Below, piece by piece: positions 9,941 through 22,941 of a DNA stretch of 64,000 bases. How positions within the stretch are numbered: position 1 is the stretch's first letter; each line of letters starts with the position of its first letter. The stretch comes from Adiantum capillus-veneris. Its lineage: Eukaryota; Streptophyta; Polypodiopsida; Polypodiales; Pteridaceae. The stretch covers positions 143,793,242 to 143,857,241 of the forward strand of contig CM043949.1 of assembly GCA_014529385.2 (NCBI GenBank), written 5' to 3'. The notes under the pieces are model-generated. The model had not been told where the DNA came from and ran no database searches. It saw only the letters and a list, made by a program, of their open reading frames with translations. Position numbers and translations under genes: made by a program.

Positions 9941-12058
9941 ACAACAGAGTAGATTTTACAGCTATATGGCTACAATGGAGATAAAGTCTTATATGAAGAT
10001 TTAGAAGACCATAGATACTTGATGAGCAGCAAAAGTAGCACAAGATCCAAGATCCTATTAATCAGAGTAAAGCCAAATTCAGGGAACTCCCATATGTTCA
10101 CAGACTTCAGTGGAGCCAGGTATTGCAAGCTCAAAGATGAAGTGTAGATAGAAGTTCAGAAAGTCAACCCAAGTGTTTATCTAGAAATCTGCACAAGCAA
10201 GCAAAACATACAGTTGGTGCATATGCAATTAGGGTCATTTTACATGGATTACAGTGGTCAGATCTATAGTCAAGAGCCAGAATTGCAAGATCCAACAGAT
10301 CAACCAATAGAAGCCAGTCTAATTGGAGAACCAAGCTAAAGACGGTACAAAGGTCAAGATGGAGCATTCTACAGCTTGATTCTCAGTGTTTTAAATGAAG
10401 AAGCCAACAACTTGGCCAGCATAGAAGCAGAAACTTCTTAGGTAGAGTTTGACATGACATAATCAAATGTAACACCACCAGTCATGGCGTATTGCTCAGA
10501 TTGAGGACGAAAAGGTAGACATTTTTTTGAAGATTGTCCAAGAAATCTAGACAATAGGGACACATCAATTACCAAGCAAGGACGTACAGAGAAAATTGGA
10601 AATGCGAATCTTGATAAGTGCATCTAACTCGTCATTTTTAATGCAATCAGATGATTCTGCATTACCATTAGAAGCACCACTAAAAGCACTGCAAGTTCAA
10701 AATCCGCATAAAGATGCACAGGCACCTGAAAAGCTTAAAATTGATTCTTTGAACAATAAATTCCTGCATGAATTTGGTAAAGATGTTCAGATATCACCGA
10801 AGGTTGAAAAGACTATTAGGTTTACAAATGATTTTTGCATCCACTACCACAAGTGTGCAATCATTCACGAGTCTAAGGGACACATCAAATAGAATGATGT
10901 TAGCTTTGTATGGTACCCATAATTCATATGCACACTATGTGGACCAAAAAGAGAAACTATAAAAAAAGGATCAACCAGTGTTTGAATGGCCCACATACTA
11001 GCTCATAGAAGTACGTCCAATGCTAGATAAAAAAGGATGGTTCATTTTAGAGGAAATAATCTATTATAGCCCATCCTCTCTAGAGCTGAAGGATATTAAT
11101 AGAGTGAACCCAGAAATCTATTCAGAGCCAAACTCTCCTCCATCGAAAATCAAACTTCGATGTTGTGACCAAACGAGCATATACTTTGACAAAAACAGTA
11201 GTAGATAGTATAGATACGAGTCTAGCATCTATGATGCCTTGGATCCTGAAACCACAGAAGCTCATATCATAGGAGACCTATGTGATAGACAATATCAGGG
11301 CAAAGATAATGCTATCTACAGCTTGACTTGGGGAATAATTTGTCATGTTTCAAGAAGATACATAGGAAACTATGTAGAAGGTTTACAGATGCCAAGCATC
11401 AACAGTGCCACCCAAAGTGTATCTTCACAGTCCCAAAAGGTGGGACTAAACCAGAGCCAAACAATTTTGAAATCTTACAATGAAGCAAGTTATAGTGATC
11501 ACCCTAGGAAGGGGGGAGCTGGAAATCCATCAAGCTCAACTTATGTAACAGGAAATGCTACACCAGTTTAGAAGCCCTAGGGCTTCTAGACAACAGACCT
11601 CTTCAAGACAGAGACCATTGAAAGATCATATGGTTGTTGGAAGTTTCCAATTGACCCAGGTTCCTTCAGTATTTGCATACAATTGCTTCTATGAAGACCT
11701 CAAGAACTCAACAAGACTTAGAGCAAAGCAAAGTCAACAAACGAGATACAAAGGTCAACAAGAGATTTGGATTCCTAACTCTTCCAATGCTCCTAGTCAA
11801 AAGCCAAATGCCAACAATGAACAGAGGCCTACAACAACATCAAAGACTACTACAACTAATTGGAGAATCAAACAGACACTGGAGTCTTCACAGTTAAAGA
11901 AGGACAACCCAACCAATGCGAATGCAGATTTGAAGATGATGAAACAGGTATGGCAAAAGAAACCTTCAATGCCAACTTGGTCCTTCACTAATTTTCTTTT
12001 TGAGGATTCAAGCTTACTTTTACCTGAAGAAATGTTTGTAGTAAGCACAAGAATTTGA
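9941..12058 (+). pseudogene. degenerate gag-like retroelement ORF, copy 1
   Basis: A plus-strand coding-like region broken by stops and frame changes. At about 10495-10530 a zinc-knuckle-like array is visible: Cys-Ser-Asp, then TGA where a second Cys codon would be expected, Gly-Arg-Lys-Gly-Arg-His, then Phe-Phe-Glu-Asp-Cys. Further open segments lie at 11020-11208, 11239-11571 and 11555-12058, including YYSPSSLELKDI-like and HIIGDLCDRQYQGKD-like stretches that read on from one another. The same order recurs at 35115-36745, which shows this is a dispersed repeat and not a single-copy host gene. The zinc knuckle suggests a gag protein, but no RT or integrase is recognised. A plus-strand 3' LTR at 13218 may be its terminus. 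Confidence 0.55.
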
Positions 12059-13207
12059 AAAGTCTCGCCAGGGTGCAAAAAATACTCTTTGGCATAGTCA
12101 GAGTTGGGCAACTGAGCCATAAAATGAGGAAAGCATTAGTCCCAAATTTCAAGTCATATTAAACTCTGTGCTAAGAGTCGTAGTTATTAGGCTTACAATC
12201 AAGCTGGAAGAGTTGAGCATATATAAGTCATGTTGCTCATGCTGGATGAGATGGGCATAAGAGTCGAAGTCAATTAACTTACAATTGGTGGAGTGTCGTA
12301 GAGTCCAACACTCATGTACAGTGCACAGTAAGATGAGAGCACATATCCTCGTCAATGAAAACCATTCTTAAATGGGTGCCATCTTGCAAGCCATGTCATA
12401 TGCTTTTATAGCTACACCATCTTTCTGAATAACCCCTCAAAATCTTTCTTACACAAAGCATATTGTTTCCATGCATTTCTATGTATGCATAAATAGGATG
12501 TCCCATTATTGGACATATGCATTAGACACTCTTTTTCCTTCCACCTATGCACCTTGAATGAACTACAACAGGCAAACCAATGTCATGTTAACCAACAAGT
12601 CATGCGGTGGAGTCAATGCTGACTGAATAGGAATCTTGTTGACTGCCCAACGCTCCCTATCGCTTGGTGTTGACCTTGGTATTAAAATCATTACATGTGA
12701 TAGTGGAGTTCGCACCAAGAAAATAGGAGGCCCAACACTCCCCATCGCTCGGTGCTGACTTTGGCAAATTGGCGTCGGCCCAGTAAACTTCCACTGATAT
12801 CACATTGTTTAATTCCATATCTATCAGCAAATAATCCCTTGATTACTTTATGAATATTTCCCATGCTAATAAGTTGCATGTATCCCAAAGGTACTTTTTT
12901 CCCACTGGGTTTTTTCCCTTTGGTCATCCCGGTATTAGACCCTAATTCAGAACCTCATCATCTACTTCTCTTGTACATACTTTCCATAAATAAACAGAAG
13001 CCTCATCATTATGCTATTACAACTGACAAATGCAACATCATCTCTCACATCAGATATATTCAAACCAATAAAGATGCTATGGCAAATTGAACCTCATCAA
13101 CAAATTCAACGACACATGACGACAGTCAGCCCATCAACAACCAATTAAAACCTTCCTTTGCCTCCACGAACACTTTTCAATAGTGCCCGAGGACGGGTAC
13201 TAAAATC
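12059..13207. other. possible retroelement interior without recognisable coding
   Basis: Lies between the gag-like relic and a polypurine tract/LTR. An imperfect duplication around 'caacgctccctatcgcttggtg' (about 12650) and 'caacactccccatcgctcggtg' (about 12732) is present. No pol motifs were seen. Confidence 0.35.
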
Positions 13208-14139
13208 GGAAGGGGAATGTTAACCGAGTCAATGTCAATTAACATGAGCTGCTAAAGACCGAAGATGTATAGATGCACATCAAGGATAAATACAAAGAAG
13301 CAATGAAGATTGGAATTACACATTTTCCACATTTTTCCAAAATGGTGATGTATTGTAGATTCTCGATTTATTTCAAGCCATTGTAATAGTTTAATGTGTT
13401 ACGGGCTCAATGGGAGTTCCAAGTTGTAAAAGAATAGGTCAGTTAGTGTGCCTAGGTTGCAGATTCAGTAAGTGGTGGAGCCCTAAAGGCCTTGGGAGCT
13501 CGGACATTGCATATTCTTACCCTAGGTATATAAGGCACTGTGTAAAAGAAATTAGGGTTCTCAAGCTCATTTGTGGAGAGCACTCTTTGGTGAGAGCTCT
13601 TGAGGTGTGTGGCTATGGAGTCCTTGAGCTTCTCCTCGCTCATGTGACTTGGTTAACACTAATCAATGCTTAATTCTCTTTCACTATGCCTCTCTCATGC
13701 TTTTTATGATTGCCTATGATGCTTTGATTAGCTAGATCTTAACTAATTAGTGATTAATCCCTCTCTAAACTTGTGTGATTGCCCTCTTTTGATTGTGTGT
13801 GCATGTAGGTTTGATTGGAGTGTGGTGCTCGATAGATCTATGTGTGTGCGCTTGAGATTAGTGTGTTGCATGATGATAGGATTAGTGTTGTGTGTGTCTT
13901 GGAATCGTTAGTGTGTGTGATTGGGTTGATTAGAGGTGAAGGGAAGTGGATGTGGAGATTGCCCTTCATTGTGGCTTAGCTCCTTTAGGGCAAGAAGCTC
14001 ACTTCATAGAGTTAACCATTCGTGTTCCCATGATTAGCTCACTAATCGTGTGAGTGTTTCCATGCCCTAGCCGGGTAGGTCATCCCTTCGGATTGATAAT
14101 TTTGTTGGTCATTGGAGCTATGTAACGATGGGACCCCCA
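13208..14139 (+). mobile_element. 3' LTR with polypurine tract
   Basis: A purine tract GGAAGGGGAA (13208-13217) directly precedes TGTTAAC, the LTR start at 13218. The LTR ends around 14139 in CCCCCA. A TATA-like TATATAA lies at 13527-13533. Most of the sequence is repeated at 15946-16711, which has a primer site and hence is a 5' LTR. A block of about 140 bp (roughly 13968-14108) is present here and missing from the other copy. The family is probably Athila/Tat-like Ty3, judging by the tRNA-Asp-type primer site of the partner. Confidence 0.75.
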
Positions 14140-15140
14140 ACACACATGCTAATTGACATTTTCCCACATGTGATGCATATCACTTTCCAACATTTAATAC
14201 CACCTTTCATTCTGAGCCTAAATAAGGCCATCATGCTTAAGTTGTAAGTTTCTATCTTATCCTAATCAATCGAACAAGTCCAGTTTCATTTCATTGGGTA
14301 CATTCTCTCATGAGTAGGGATCTTGGTTGACTTTTGGAACACCTTAAGATCCTCAAGCACCTTAGTCAGTAAGTACCTCAAGCACCTTAGTCAGCAAGCA
14401 CTACAAGCACCTCAAGCTTGGGACGGGTTCCCACCTCAAGAAAAATCCTAGCTTGCCTAAGGTCCTAGGTCTAAGGACTTTTAACACTAACCTTTGGAGG
14501 ACTTTAATGAAGCTAACCCTAAGGTCTTTAAGCTCCATCAACTAGCATTGCTCTTTGACAGACCATTTCTCATTTGGACCCTTTGACTTTGGCCCCGTGT
14601 TGAGATAGATCCATAAGCACATGTCTATATTATAACCCTTGTTCCTGCTTATTCTCCCACATTAAATGATCAGTTTAATATGAGAAAATCATTTGGGTTG
14701 GTTAAATATTACATTTTATGACAATTAGTTTGATCCCTATGCTAGATTTAGTGTGCGCTCTCTCTAAGCTCTAGATCGATTCATAACTCTAGTTTAGGAG
14801 TATGCTAATTAAGCTCAAGCCTAATTATCTCTCTCCTTGAATTTGAGTATGTCTACATGGATACTTCACTAACCAAGTGATTAGAGCTAATTAGGATCAA
14901 GCACTAGATTATGTGTCAATTTCTTTAGTTCAATAAATGTTTATTTACACACAATCACCTTGACTTCCTTGCTTGCATCTTGAAGATTGCTCCAACAATC
15001 CTCTTGTTTTGGGATAGCTTTGTTGAACTTGCATCTTTGGATTCATTGAAGCTTTTCAATCTACACACAAACACTTGTGTAGCCCATCACAAGATCTTCT
15101 AATCAAGTCCGGCCTTTGTTCTCTGCTCATTCTACTCATA

Positions 15141-15190
<50 letters not shown>

Positions 15191-15945
15191 CCCATTTGAA
15201 TGTGTGTGTATACCCTTTGAAAAGGTGTCAAAGAAGTCAAACAAACCCCTTTTTAGTACACTTTTTGGGGCCGTGGAACCGCTACCTACATCTTCTATTG
15301 AAGGAGCCTTCACAAATGGCCAAAACTGTGAGAAAACTATTGGACCTACCCGAATCTTCCCGAACTTTATCGGATCTACCCTAACCTACCTGGCCTAACC
15401 TTGCATACCCAGACTACTACCTGCCTACCCAAGTTGACCCCGCCTACCCAATAGTTGTTGCCTGACCTAGCCGTTGCCTACTTCCCACCCCTTGGTCTTG
15501 CATTTTTTTTACATAACCTACCTTCCCACGTCTCACACCACTCACCCTTGCACCAAGGGCCCTTGCTTGAGCTCTCAATTCATAATCAAGAAAGGTTTAA
15601 GGCATCTTTCGTGGCACCCATCAATGGAGAATTGGCAAGTGATTTAATTTTCAAGGACAAAACCATCTTCTCATCAATGACCCCTATCGTACTTGTTTAT
15701 GATAATGACATTATTATCTTTTGGATTTAGTTGATGTTTATGCTATCTTTGAGCAGATAGCTCCATCATATTGCACTTAATTTTGTAGATGGTTTATAGA
15801 AACTACCAACACGTTTGGTAAGACCACCCTACATGCAATGTCCACAAAAAACATCGATAAGTTTAAGGGCGTTGGGTTTCACACCCAACAGACAAAGGTC
15901 AAAGGAGTGCTCATGAAAAAGAATCTCTAGAGCATTGTAAAACTG
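14140..15945. other. unassigned interval between two related LTRs, with (GT)n tract
   Basis: Contains a (GT)n microsatellite at about 15143-15189 and a local 'caagcaccttagtcag' repeat at about 14345-14400. An ORF at 15455-15730 has a short protein-like stretch (SIHNQERFKASFVAPI) but no family match. This interval may be flanking DNA between two separate insertions. Confidence 0.3.
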
Positions 15946-16711
15946 TGTTAACTAAGCTGAAATCAATTAGCAAGAGCTGCTAAAGGCCCAAGCCTTGCAA
16001 ATTCACATCAAAGACGAATACAAAGAAGCAATAAAGATTGGAATTACACACTTTCACATTTTCCCAAAATGGCCATGTGTTCTAATTTCCTGATTTATTT
16101 CAAGTCATTATAATAATTGTGATGTGTTATGGGTTCAGTGAGAGTGCCAAGCTGTAAAGAATAGGTCAGTTAGTGTGCCTAGGTTGCGGATATAGTAAGT
16201 TGTCGAGCCCTAAAGACCTTGGGTGCCCAGACACTATATTTTTAACCCTACGTATATAAGGTAGCGTGTAAATGAAATTAGGGTTCTCACCCTCATTTTT
16301 TGAGACCAATGTTAGTAAGAGCTCAGGAGGTGTGTGGCTATGGAGTCCTTGAGATTCTTCTTGCTCATGTGACATGATTAACACTAAAAAATTCTTATTC
16401 TCTTTCACAATGCCTCTTTCATACTCTCTTATGATTGTCTATGATGCTTTGATTAGCTAGATCTTAACTAATTAGTGGTTAATCATGTTGTAATCTTGTG
16501 TGATTGCCCTCTATTGCTTGTGTGTGCATGTAGGTTTGATTGGAGTGTGGATGTTCAATAGATCTATGTGTGTGTGCTCGTGATTAGTGTGTTGCATGAT
16601 GGGTTTAGTAATGTGTGCATCATTGCAATCGTTAGTGTGTGTGATTGGGTTGATTTGAGGATGAAGAGAAGTGGATGTGGAGATTGGAGCTATGCTATGA
16701 TGGTACCCCCA
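15946..16711 (+). mobile_element. 5' LTR of the same family
   Basis: Begins TGTTAACTAAG and ends CCCCCA, with TATATAA at 16253-16259. It shares most of its length with the LTR at 13218-14139. It is followed almost immediately by a primer-binding-like sequence, which identifies it as a 5' LTR in plus orientation. Confidence 0.72.
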
Positions 16712-16713
16712 AC

Positions 16714-16736
16714 CTTTGGTGCCCTTGTGGGGGATC
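16714..16736 (+). promoter_or_regulatory. primer-binding site, degenerate tRNA-Asp type
   Basis: TTTGGTGCCCTTGTGGGGGA resembles the tRNA-Asp-complementary sequence used by Athila/Tat Ty3 elements, with a few mismatches. It lies 2-3 bp after the LTR end, the expected position. Confidence 0.65.
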
Positions 16737-18300
16737 GATGGCCTATGCTAGTGTAATTATGGCATAATCAAATAAGTCTCCTCACTACTTTTTTTTGTGG
16801 ATTTTGGATGTGTACGTATATGGCATTATATTAAATTTTTGTTAATTTGATACCAAATCTTGCTAATTGTGTGCCTACATAGTCTAATTTCTCACTAACC
16901 CCTTGCTAATTTTGTTAATTTTTGCTAACTTACACACTAATTTTCTACTAATTTGACTAACATTTGGTGGCTATGCTTTGATTTTCGCTAGCTCACACAC
17001 TAATTTTCTACTAATTGGACTAACATTTGGTGCTTATGCTTTTAATATTTGCCTAATTAGAGGCTTGGATTGCATTCTAACAAGACCAATTTGTGCTAAT
17101 CACTTAATCATTTGTTGATTTTGGAATGCAAGATTAGGCTTTGGAGCATCAATGAAGTTGGCCTACTCATTGAGAAATCGCCAAATGTGCGGTGCCATTG
17201 GATTCAAGAATTATGTGGTATGCATTACTTTTGTCTTTTTGAGCTTTTGATTTGCACGTTTGCATGCCATCATAATGCCAATTTTTTTTCTAGAATCGAA
17301 TGTGTATAAATTTGTTGGTTTCATGTTGCAACGTGCATTGTTGATTTGCTAATTGTACGCTTGAATAATGGTCAATTGCAACTGTGTGCACTAAGATTAA
17401 GTGTGTGTGTGTGTGTAGTCTCATTGAGTCTCTGTGTGCACCTAATTTTAGGTGTGTGTGCACTAATTTGCTCTTGTGTGTACACCTAAAAATCAACGTG
17501 TGCTTAGTGATTTATAAAATGTGATGATTGATTTGTGATATGGTCATTGCCAATTAAACATTTGTGCGTGTATAAAAAGTGATTAATGTCCATGATTAAT
17601 TCAATGTTTGATTGCAAATTTGATGTGTATAATAATTTATTGTTGTGTTTTTTAGATCAAAATAGGAAATTATGTCGATTTAATTGCATAATTTTGATTT
17701 TCATTGGAAAAATTAATTGGCAATGGAATAGTGCTAAACAAGATTTAATTTGGCTGCACCATTCACTTATGTATGGAGAATAAATCGGGTATTTTTTGGC
17801 AAGTTTTTGCTTGCTTCTGCATTACTTTTCAATTAACTTTGTAAAATTTTGATAAATTATGATCTTGACGAGCTGTTTTGTATGCATAATTATCCATGTT
17901 TTGGAGCGCTTTGGTGCCCCGATTGGTAGAGGTTTGTGCGTTTCACTATCTTTGGGGACCGATTCAATGATTCGTCCTAATTAGTATTTTTGGTAAAAAT
18001 TGCTATGTTTTTGGCTTGCTTGTATGTGTTGCAAGGGTTTGAATGCAATTATTGATTATTTTTTGAGGTTATAGGAACTTTTAAAGAATTTATTGGATAT
18101 TTTGGACCATTGTCTAGAATTTTTGAATAATTTTTGGGCTAATTTTGGCGTTTTCAAACATTTACGAAATAAAAATTCAAAATTGACTCCGACACAAGCC
18201 AGCAATTGCTCACAAGGTTTAGTGCACGCTCCGGAAAATTTTTGACTCTCGTTGTGGGCTCGGTGATGAAACTTTGAAGTTAGATGAAAAAATCACCTTC
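16737..18300 (+). mobile_element. AT-rich leader/interior of the LTR element
   Basis: T-rich, ORF-poor DNA following the primer site, as in the long leaders of Athila-type elements. It holds a tandem duplication at 16924-17046 (period 63 bp, 'acacactaattttctactaa' shared). No gag or pol was found before the sequence changes character at about 18300. Confidence 0.45.
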
Positions 18301-18459
18301 CGATGTTTTTTGGTGAGAATCTCCTCTTGTGACCCTATGGTTCATTTTTATTTTATTTTACAAAGAGACCCTCCCCAAGCAACCAAGCATGCTTATTATC
18401 TCTTTCACTCTCTCCCACTACCCACTCTCTCTCTTCCCCTCCTTTTCTCTCTGTATAAA

Positions 18460-18493
<34 letters not shown>

Positions 18494-18917
18494 ATTCCTC
18501 CTTCTCCCTCTTCTAAACAAAATCGTGCTTACTATATATGACCATACACACCCTTAGCCTTTTGATGCTTTTCTCTTGCAGCGCATGCCCTCTCTCTCTA
18601 ACTCTCACTCTTTTGTTGCTGTTGCGTTGCCACTCCGCCCACTGTCATTTTCAGTCCTCGCCTAGCCCATCGCTTACAGCTTTTTGCCACTGATCACGGG
18701 CTCCGTTCCATGCGGTCACGCTCTTTCTTTCTCTCTCTTTCTTCACTAATATGCTCCCTCTATAAGCGTTGAATGCAGATGCCTCCTCTCTCAATCTGTC
18801 TCATAGCATGGCGCATGCAACACTGAGTCTCTCACTCTCTCTCTTACTCTGCTTGCTTAATGAGTGCTTTTTTCTCTCTCACTCTCTCCCGTGCTCTACT
18901 CCAGCGTGCAGCTCTAA

Positions 18918-18989
<72 letters not shown>

Positions 18990-19778
18990 CCTCTTGACGC
19001 ACCTTCCTTGGCAGGTCGACAACAAGAGACGTAATTTCTTGGCGAGCATTTTTTGGGGAGCACTTTTTTGGAATCCATCGAGAAAATTCTAAGAAGATTC
19101 GTTCTCCCTTCTCAACTTTATTCTCTCTCTTGATCCTCCATCGGTCTCTCTCTCTCTCTCTCAGGTGATATGTGTGTTAAAAAAAAAGTGGTAAATGGTT
19201 ATATCGCTATACCACCCAAGCTTATTTTTCTCCATCATCATCTACTTCTCTCTCTCTCTCTCTCATACACACAACTTGTCTTCTCAATGTTGTGATATAT
19301 GTTGGGCAACAAGATTAACCAACAACGTGGTAAGTGTTCTTCTATTTTGTCACACTTGTGAGCACTCGTATATATGCAGCAAATCAATTTGAACGGTTCA
19401 CACTGCATAATAATGTAATTCAATTTTGAACAACATTTAAAGACTGCAATAAAAACACCATAGATTGTAATAGGGTTTAAAGTACACAACTTAAAACAAC
19501 AACTACAATAAGATAGATGTGGAGAAAAAAAATTACAATATGCTAATATGGTGTCAAGGTTTTATTTCTTTAACATTAGCGAGGAAAGGTGAGATTTAGT
19601 TGTTGTTGTTGTTGTTGTTGGCTCCATTGGCTATTCCTTGCACATCAATGTATGTCATATACACTTCTACCCAAGCCTTCACATATCATTCGAAGGATGC
19701 ACACTCCTGTGGGTGCGAGAACCATGTTCCCCCCAAATCATACTTGCATTGTTGGCTAGTATGGCAACTTGATCGATA
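18300..19778. repeat. CT-rich region with microsatellites
   Basis: CT tracts at about 18461-18491, 18921-18986, 19147-19162 and 19247-19263, a (TTG)n run at about 19599-19620, and pyrimidine-rich text between them. Ser/Leu-rich ORFs here are simple-repeat artefacts. No gene recognised. Confidence 0.7.
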
Positions 19779-19933
19779 TTCTAAGACAAGGGGAACTAGG
19801 GTCTGGGAGTCCACCACCCAACCACCCTTTTAATAGGCAAGACCTTGGCCCTTTGCCCTAGTTGGACTCCCCGTTCCACACCGCCTAGCTTGGCCCTACC
19901 CTTGTCTAGTCCGGCCTTGCCGGTGTCCTGAAA
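19779..19933 (-). mobile_element. 3' LTR of old Ty3 element (family A)
   Basis: On the minus strand it is preceded by the purine tract AAGGGGGGAGTAA (plus 19934-19946) and starts with TTTCAGGACACC, a mutated form of the TGTCAGGACACC that begins the copy at 33777. It is about 155 bp and highly similar to the LTRs at 33624-33777 and 62478-62630. The far end (CTTGTCTTAGAA) has diverged from the usual CTAACA. Confidence 0.75.
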
Positions 19934-19946
19934 TTACTCCCCCCTT

Positions 19947-22347
19947 AAGAAGAGTTTTCGTCCTCGAAAACAAAAGTGGGAGACTTATTCTTAAGAGCAC
20001 TAATGTTTTCCCAAGTGGAATCCTTCATGGATCCAGTTGGTTGGTTGATCGGAACACGGTTCTGTAGGAGGTTCAATGAAACCAAGAGTAATATCTTGAT
20101 TTTCCACATTGTTTTCCATTAGCAACTAGCTTGTGTTACCGATTCCTATCCGATCATTGTGTGTAAACTCCATTTAGAACAAACATGAGTATTCAAAACG
20201 AGTTATCACACAAATATGTACCTACCCTAATGAGTACCTCTTTTCACTTTCCATGAAAGTAACTTGCTAACATACTCATCAGCCAAGTTTAAGTCCTTGA
20301 TGTGTTTTCCAATTTCAGTAGTAAACAACCCCACCATCACTAGTGTTCAAGGTTGAGAACTTGATTTATACATGAAGAGACTCCACCTAGTCGCAACCAT
20401 GCTGTAACTTTATAAAATAACTCCTATTAGAGCAATAAATGCTTACTAATTGGATCACGTGGTGCTAACGTACACACTTGCATATCCTTTTAGCACTAGA
20501 TTACACTTTGTAATCTGCATATCCCCTTGGATAAGTGACATTACTGAGGTGTGTTTCCCCCACAGTTTACAGCTAGTCATTCTAGATGGCAAGTAAACGG
20601 GGATCACAATATCGTACCACATTGCTGAGGAATCAACAATTGGCTGAATAACCTTCATGGTTAACGTGAAAGATCCACAAGCATCCAAACCGAGCCATGA
20701 CCTCTATCGGTGATTGGTAGACCAAAAAGTAAACTCATTGAGATAATGCACACCGAGTGCAAAAGGCTTCATAAGCAACAAGTTTAGGAATATGCATGAT
20801 GTTCCAAATTAGCCTTTGCTAAACACTAGGGCCCATAACACCTAGTGTGCATGCATTTAGCAAAAAACAGATATGAACCTGTATATCCATGGTGATCCTT
20901 GCCAATACTTATGGCAAATGTGATGCACGTAGCACACATTAAAAAGGGATGTAAATAGGTCTGAAAAGAAACTAAATACTTTCAGTTGCAATCTTGTGCC
21001 AGCCTTGTTGAAACGTCTGAACCATAATAGAAGGTGAAACATTGATCACTTCTAGGTACAAACCATGAAAATTTATTATTAACAGCTTAGAGCCTTGCTA
21101 TATGTATTAAACAACCATCTGTAATGTTGTTTAGGAGTACTTGTATGTGAACAAGTCATTCTAAGTATCTGACAATTTCTGGCCACTGAAATTGCTCCTG
21201 ATACGTCGTGCTGAAAATGGTCTAGAAAACAGATTTTACCAGCACCTAGTTGGACTTTGTTGTAACACATCATTGAAATAATGGCGCCAGTAGTCCAGAG
21301 ACTCATATTCTCCACATGTGGAATATGTCTTATGTGAGGATGTATAAAAAAGAACATCCGTCAAGTAAAGATGTACTTGTGTGTGGAGGTAACTCTAAAC
21401 ACTCGGCGACAAGAGTGAGAGGGACCCTCATTCATTGCTCCACACTGGCTAAACCGAACTCCTTGAGTTCCTAGACCATGTTGTATCCCATGTAACAACA
21501 TGTGCCAAATTGAACCCTGCAAGTAGGTTCGTAACAGCATAAGGCAGAAAGATAGATTGGACACTTGACCCAAAATACTTTGTGCCGACATGCCCTTGGC
21601 ATTGGTCTGTAACATTCAAGCGTACTTATACGTCTTGAAAAACCAAGCAAAGCATACTAAAAATGAAATAACACCAAATCAATAGATGCGTACCTGGAGA
21701 TTTGAACGTAATGTTCACTTACCCGTATTCAAATGGAGAGGAGCACGTCCCCTACCTGAAAAAACAAACAACATTGCACTGGGAACCCTGGGTGTTGCCT
21801 TTGCAATCCAAGCCCTTGGCTTAGAATCTACGTAGTCAAACCCCTTGGTAAGACTCTTTGTAGAAACTGCTCAACTAGCAGATAACGGTAACCAACATAG
21901 TCAATCGTGTACAGAATGATTGGAATCAACTTGAAAAGTGTGTCCGCTACCGCGTGGTAGATTGCGGAATTATTTCCTTGAAAGTATAACTGGGAGAGAT
22001 CCATTGTGATCCTCAATACAGATCAAATTGTGATCCTTAACGCCTATGGGGTGATTTAGTAAGCACCCGTTGGGTCGTACCCCAAAACTGTGATGCCATA
22101 GATAGTCATAGTGCTATAGAGAGAGGAAAAAATCCACCCAAGTGAGATGCCTAGCTCCTATCAATAGCCATGCTGTCTCAACTGTTTGCTGCCTCTAAAA
22201 TCCATGGTATAGATCAGTTGATGTAAGTGCAAGATTATCAAAACTCAACATGAGCGTCGCACTAGAAACATATAGTGCAAAAATGACACCCTAATTCTCC
22301 GAAATGACAAGAATCTTGCTCGTCCATTAACGTCGATATGTTCGATG
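19947..22347 (-). pseudogene. degenerate Ty3 pol 3' portion (integrase/chromodomain relic)
   Basis: Minus strand next to the 3' LTR encodes a chromodomain-like tail (FVFEDEN after a TWENISALKNKSP-like segment at about 19950-20010). Further inside, blocks at about 20230-20380 and 20640-20780 align by eye, with many differences and gaps, to the integrase regions at 37660-37850 and 57880-57990. No frame stays open. Beyond about 20960 similarity is too weak to assign. It is most simply read as the 3' half of an old element whose 5' LTR is at 33777, interrupted by the young insertion at 22353. Confidence 0.5.
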
Positions 22348-22352
22348 TGTAC

Positions 22353-22597
22353 TGTGCGCTCCTTGCCGCACTGTCGAAGCAAGGGACTTGCCAATACACC
22401 GTATGCGAGCCACAAACGGCTCCAAGCACACAACAAGCCTAAACTAGCAAGCTCAAGAAAACAAAGGGTGTGTCACTCACCGCTCTACGCTCGCCTTCGT
22501 GGTGGATTCCTCGCCGCGATGAAGAAGAAGCTGCAGTCGTGCCGCGCTCAACCGCTTCGCCGCCGTCGTGCCTTCGTAATGCTCGATCGCACACACA

Positions 22598-22633
<36 letters not shown>

Positions 22634-22926
22634 AGGAGGTGAAGAAGAAGAAGATGGAGATGGAGCAAGAGCACTCTTCAATTGCACAAATGAGAGAATG
22701 AGTAAAAATTAGGTTTAGTTGGCTTTTATAGGAGCTCACCCCATTCACACTTGGGCGCCCATGCTTAACCAACTAATCCCTTGAATGTCCAAGTTAAAGT
22801 GCGCCTCTCATCGACGATCACTCTACCTTTCCCTATTGGTCCGACAAGCCCGGTACCTGACTCTACCAAATACATAATACGCGTCCGTCGTAGGTGATGG
22901 GTGTCCGTGTGCCGTGAGGGTTAACA
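22353..22926 (-). repeat. 3' LTR of the young element
   Basis: 574 bp, TGTTAACCC at its start and GCGCACA at its end on the minus strand. A TATAAAA box lies on the minus strand at 22730-22724. It contains short CT/CA runs and several ORF-like stretches on both strands that are shadows. Confidence 0.93.
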
Positions 22927-22941
22927 TGCCCCCCTTCCTGA
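22927..22941 (-). promoter_or_regulatory. polypurine tract
   Basis: On the minus strand TCAGGAAGGGGGGCA abuts the 3' LTR start. It would prime plus-strand DNA synthesis. Confidence 0.85.

Noticed and set aside
15056-15398. Cys-Val and His-Thr repeat ORFs
   Set aside because: Translations of the GT microsatellite at about 15143-15189.
22345-22772. ORFs inside the LTR, repeated at 30365-30921
   Set aside because: Identical shadows in both LTR copies, partly from CT/CA runs; LTRs are not expected to encode proteins.
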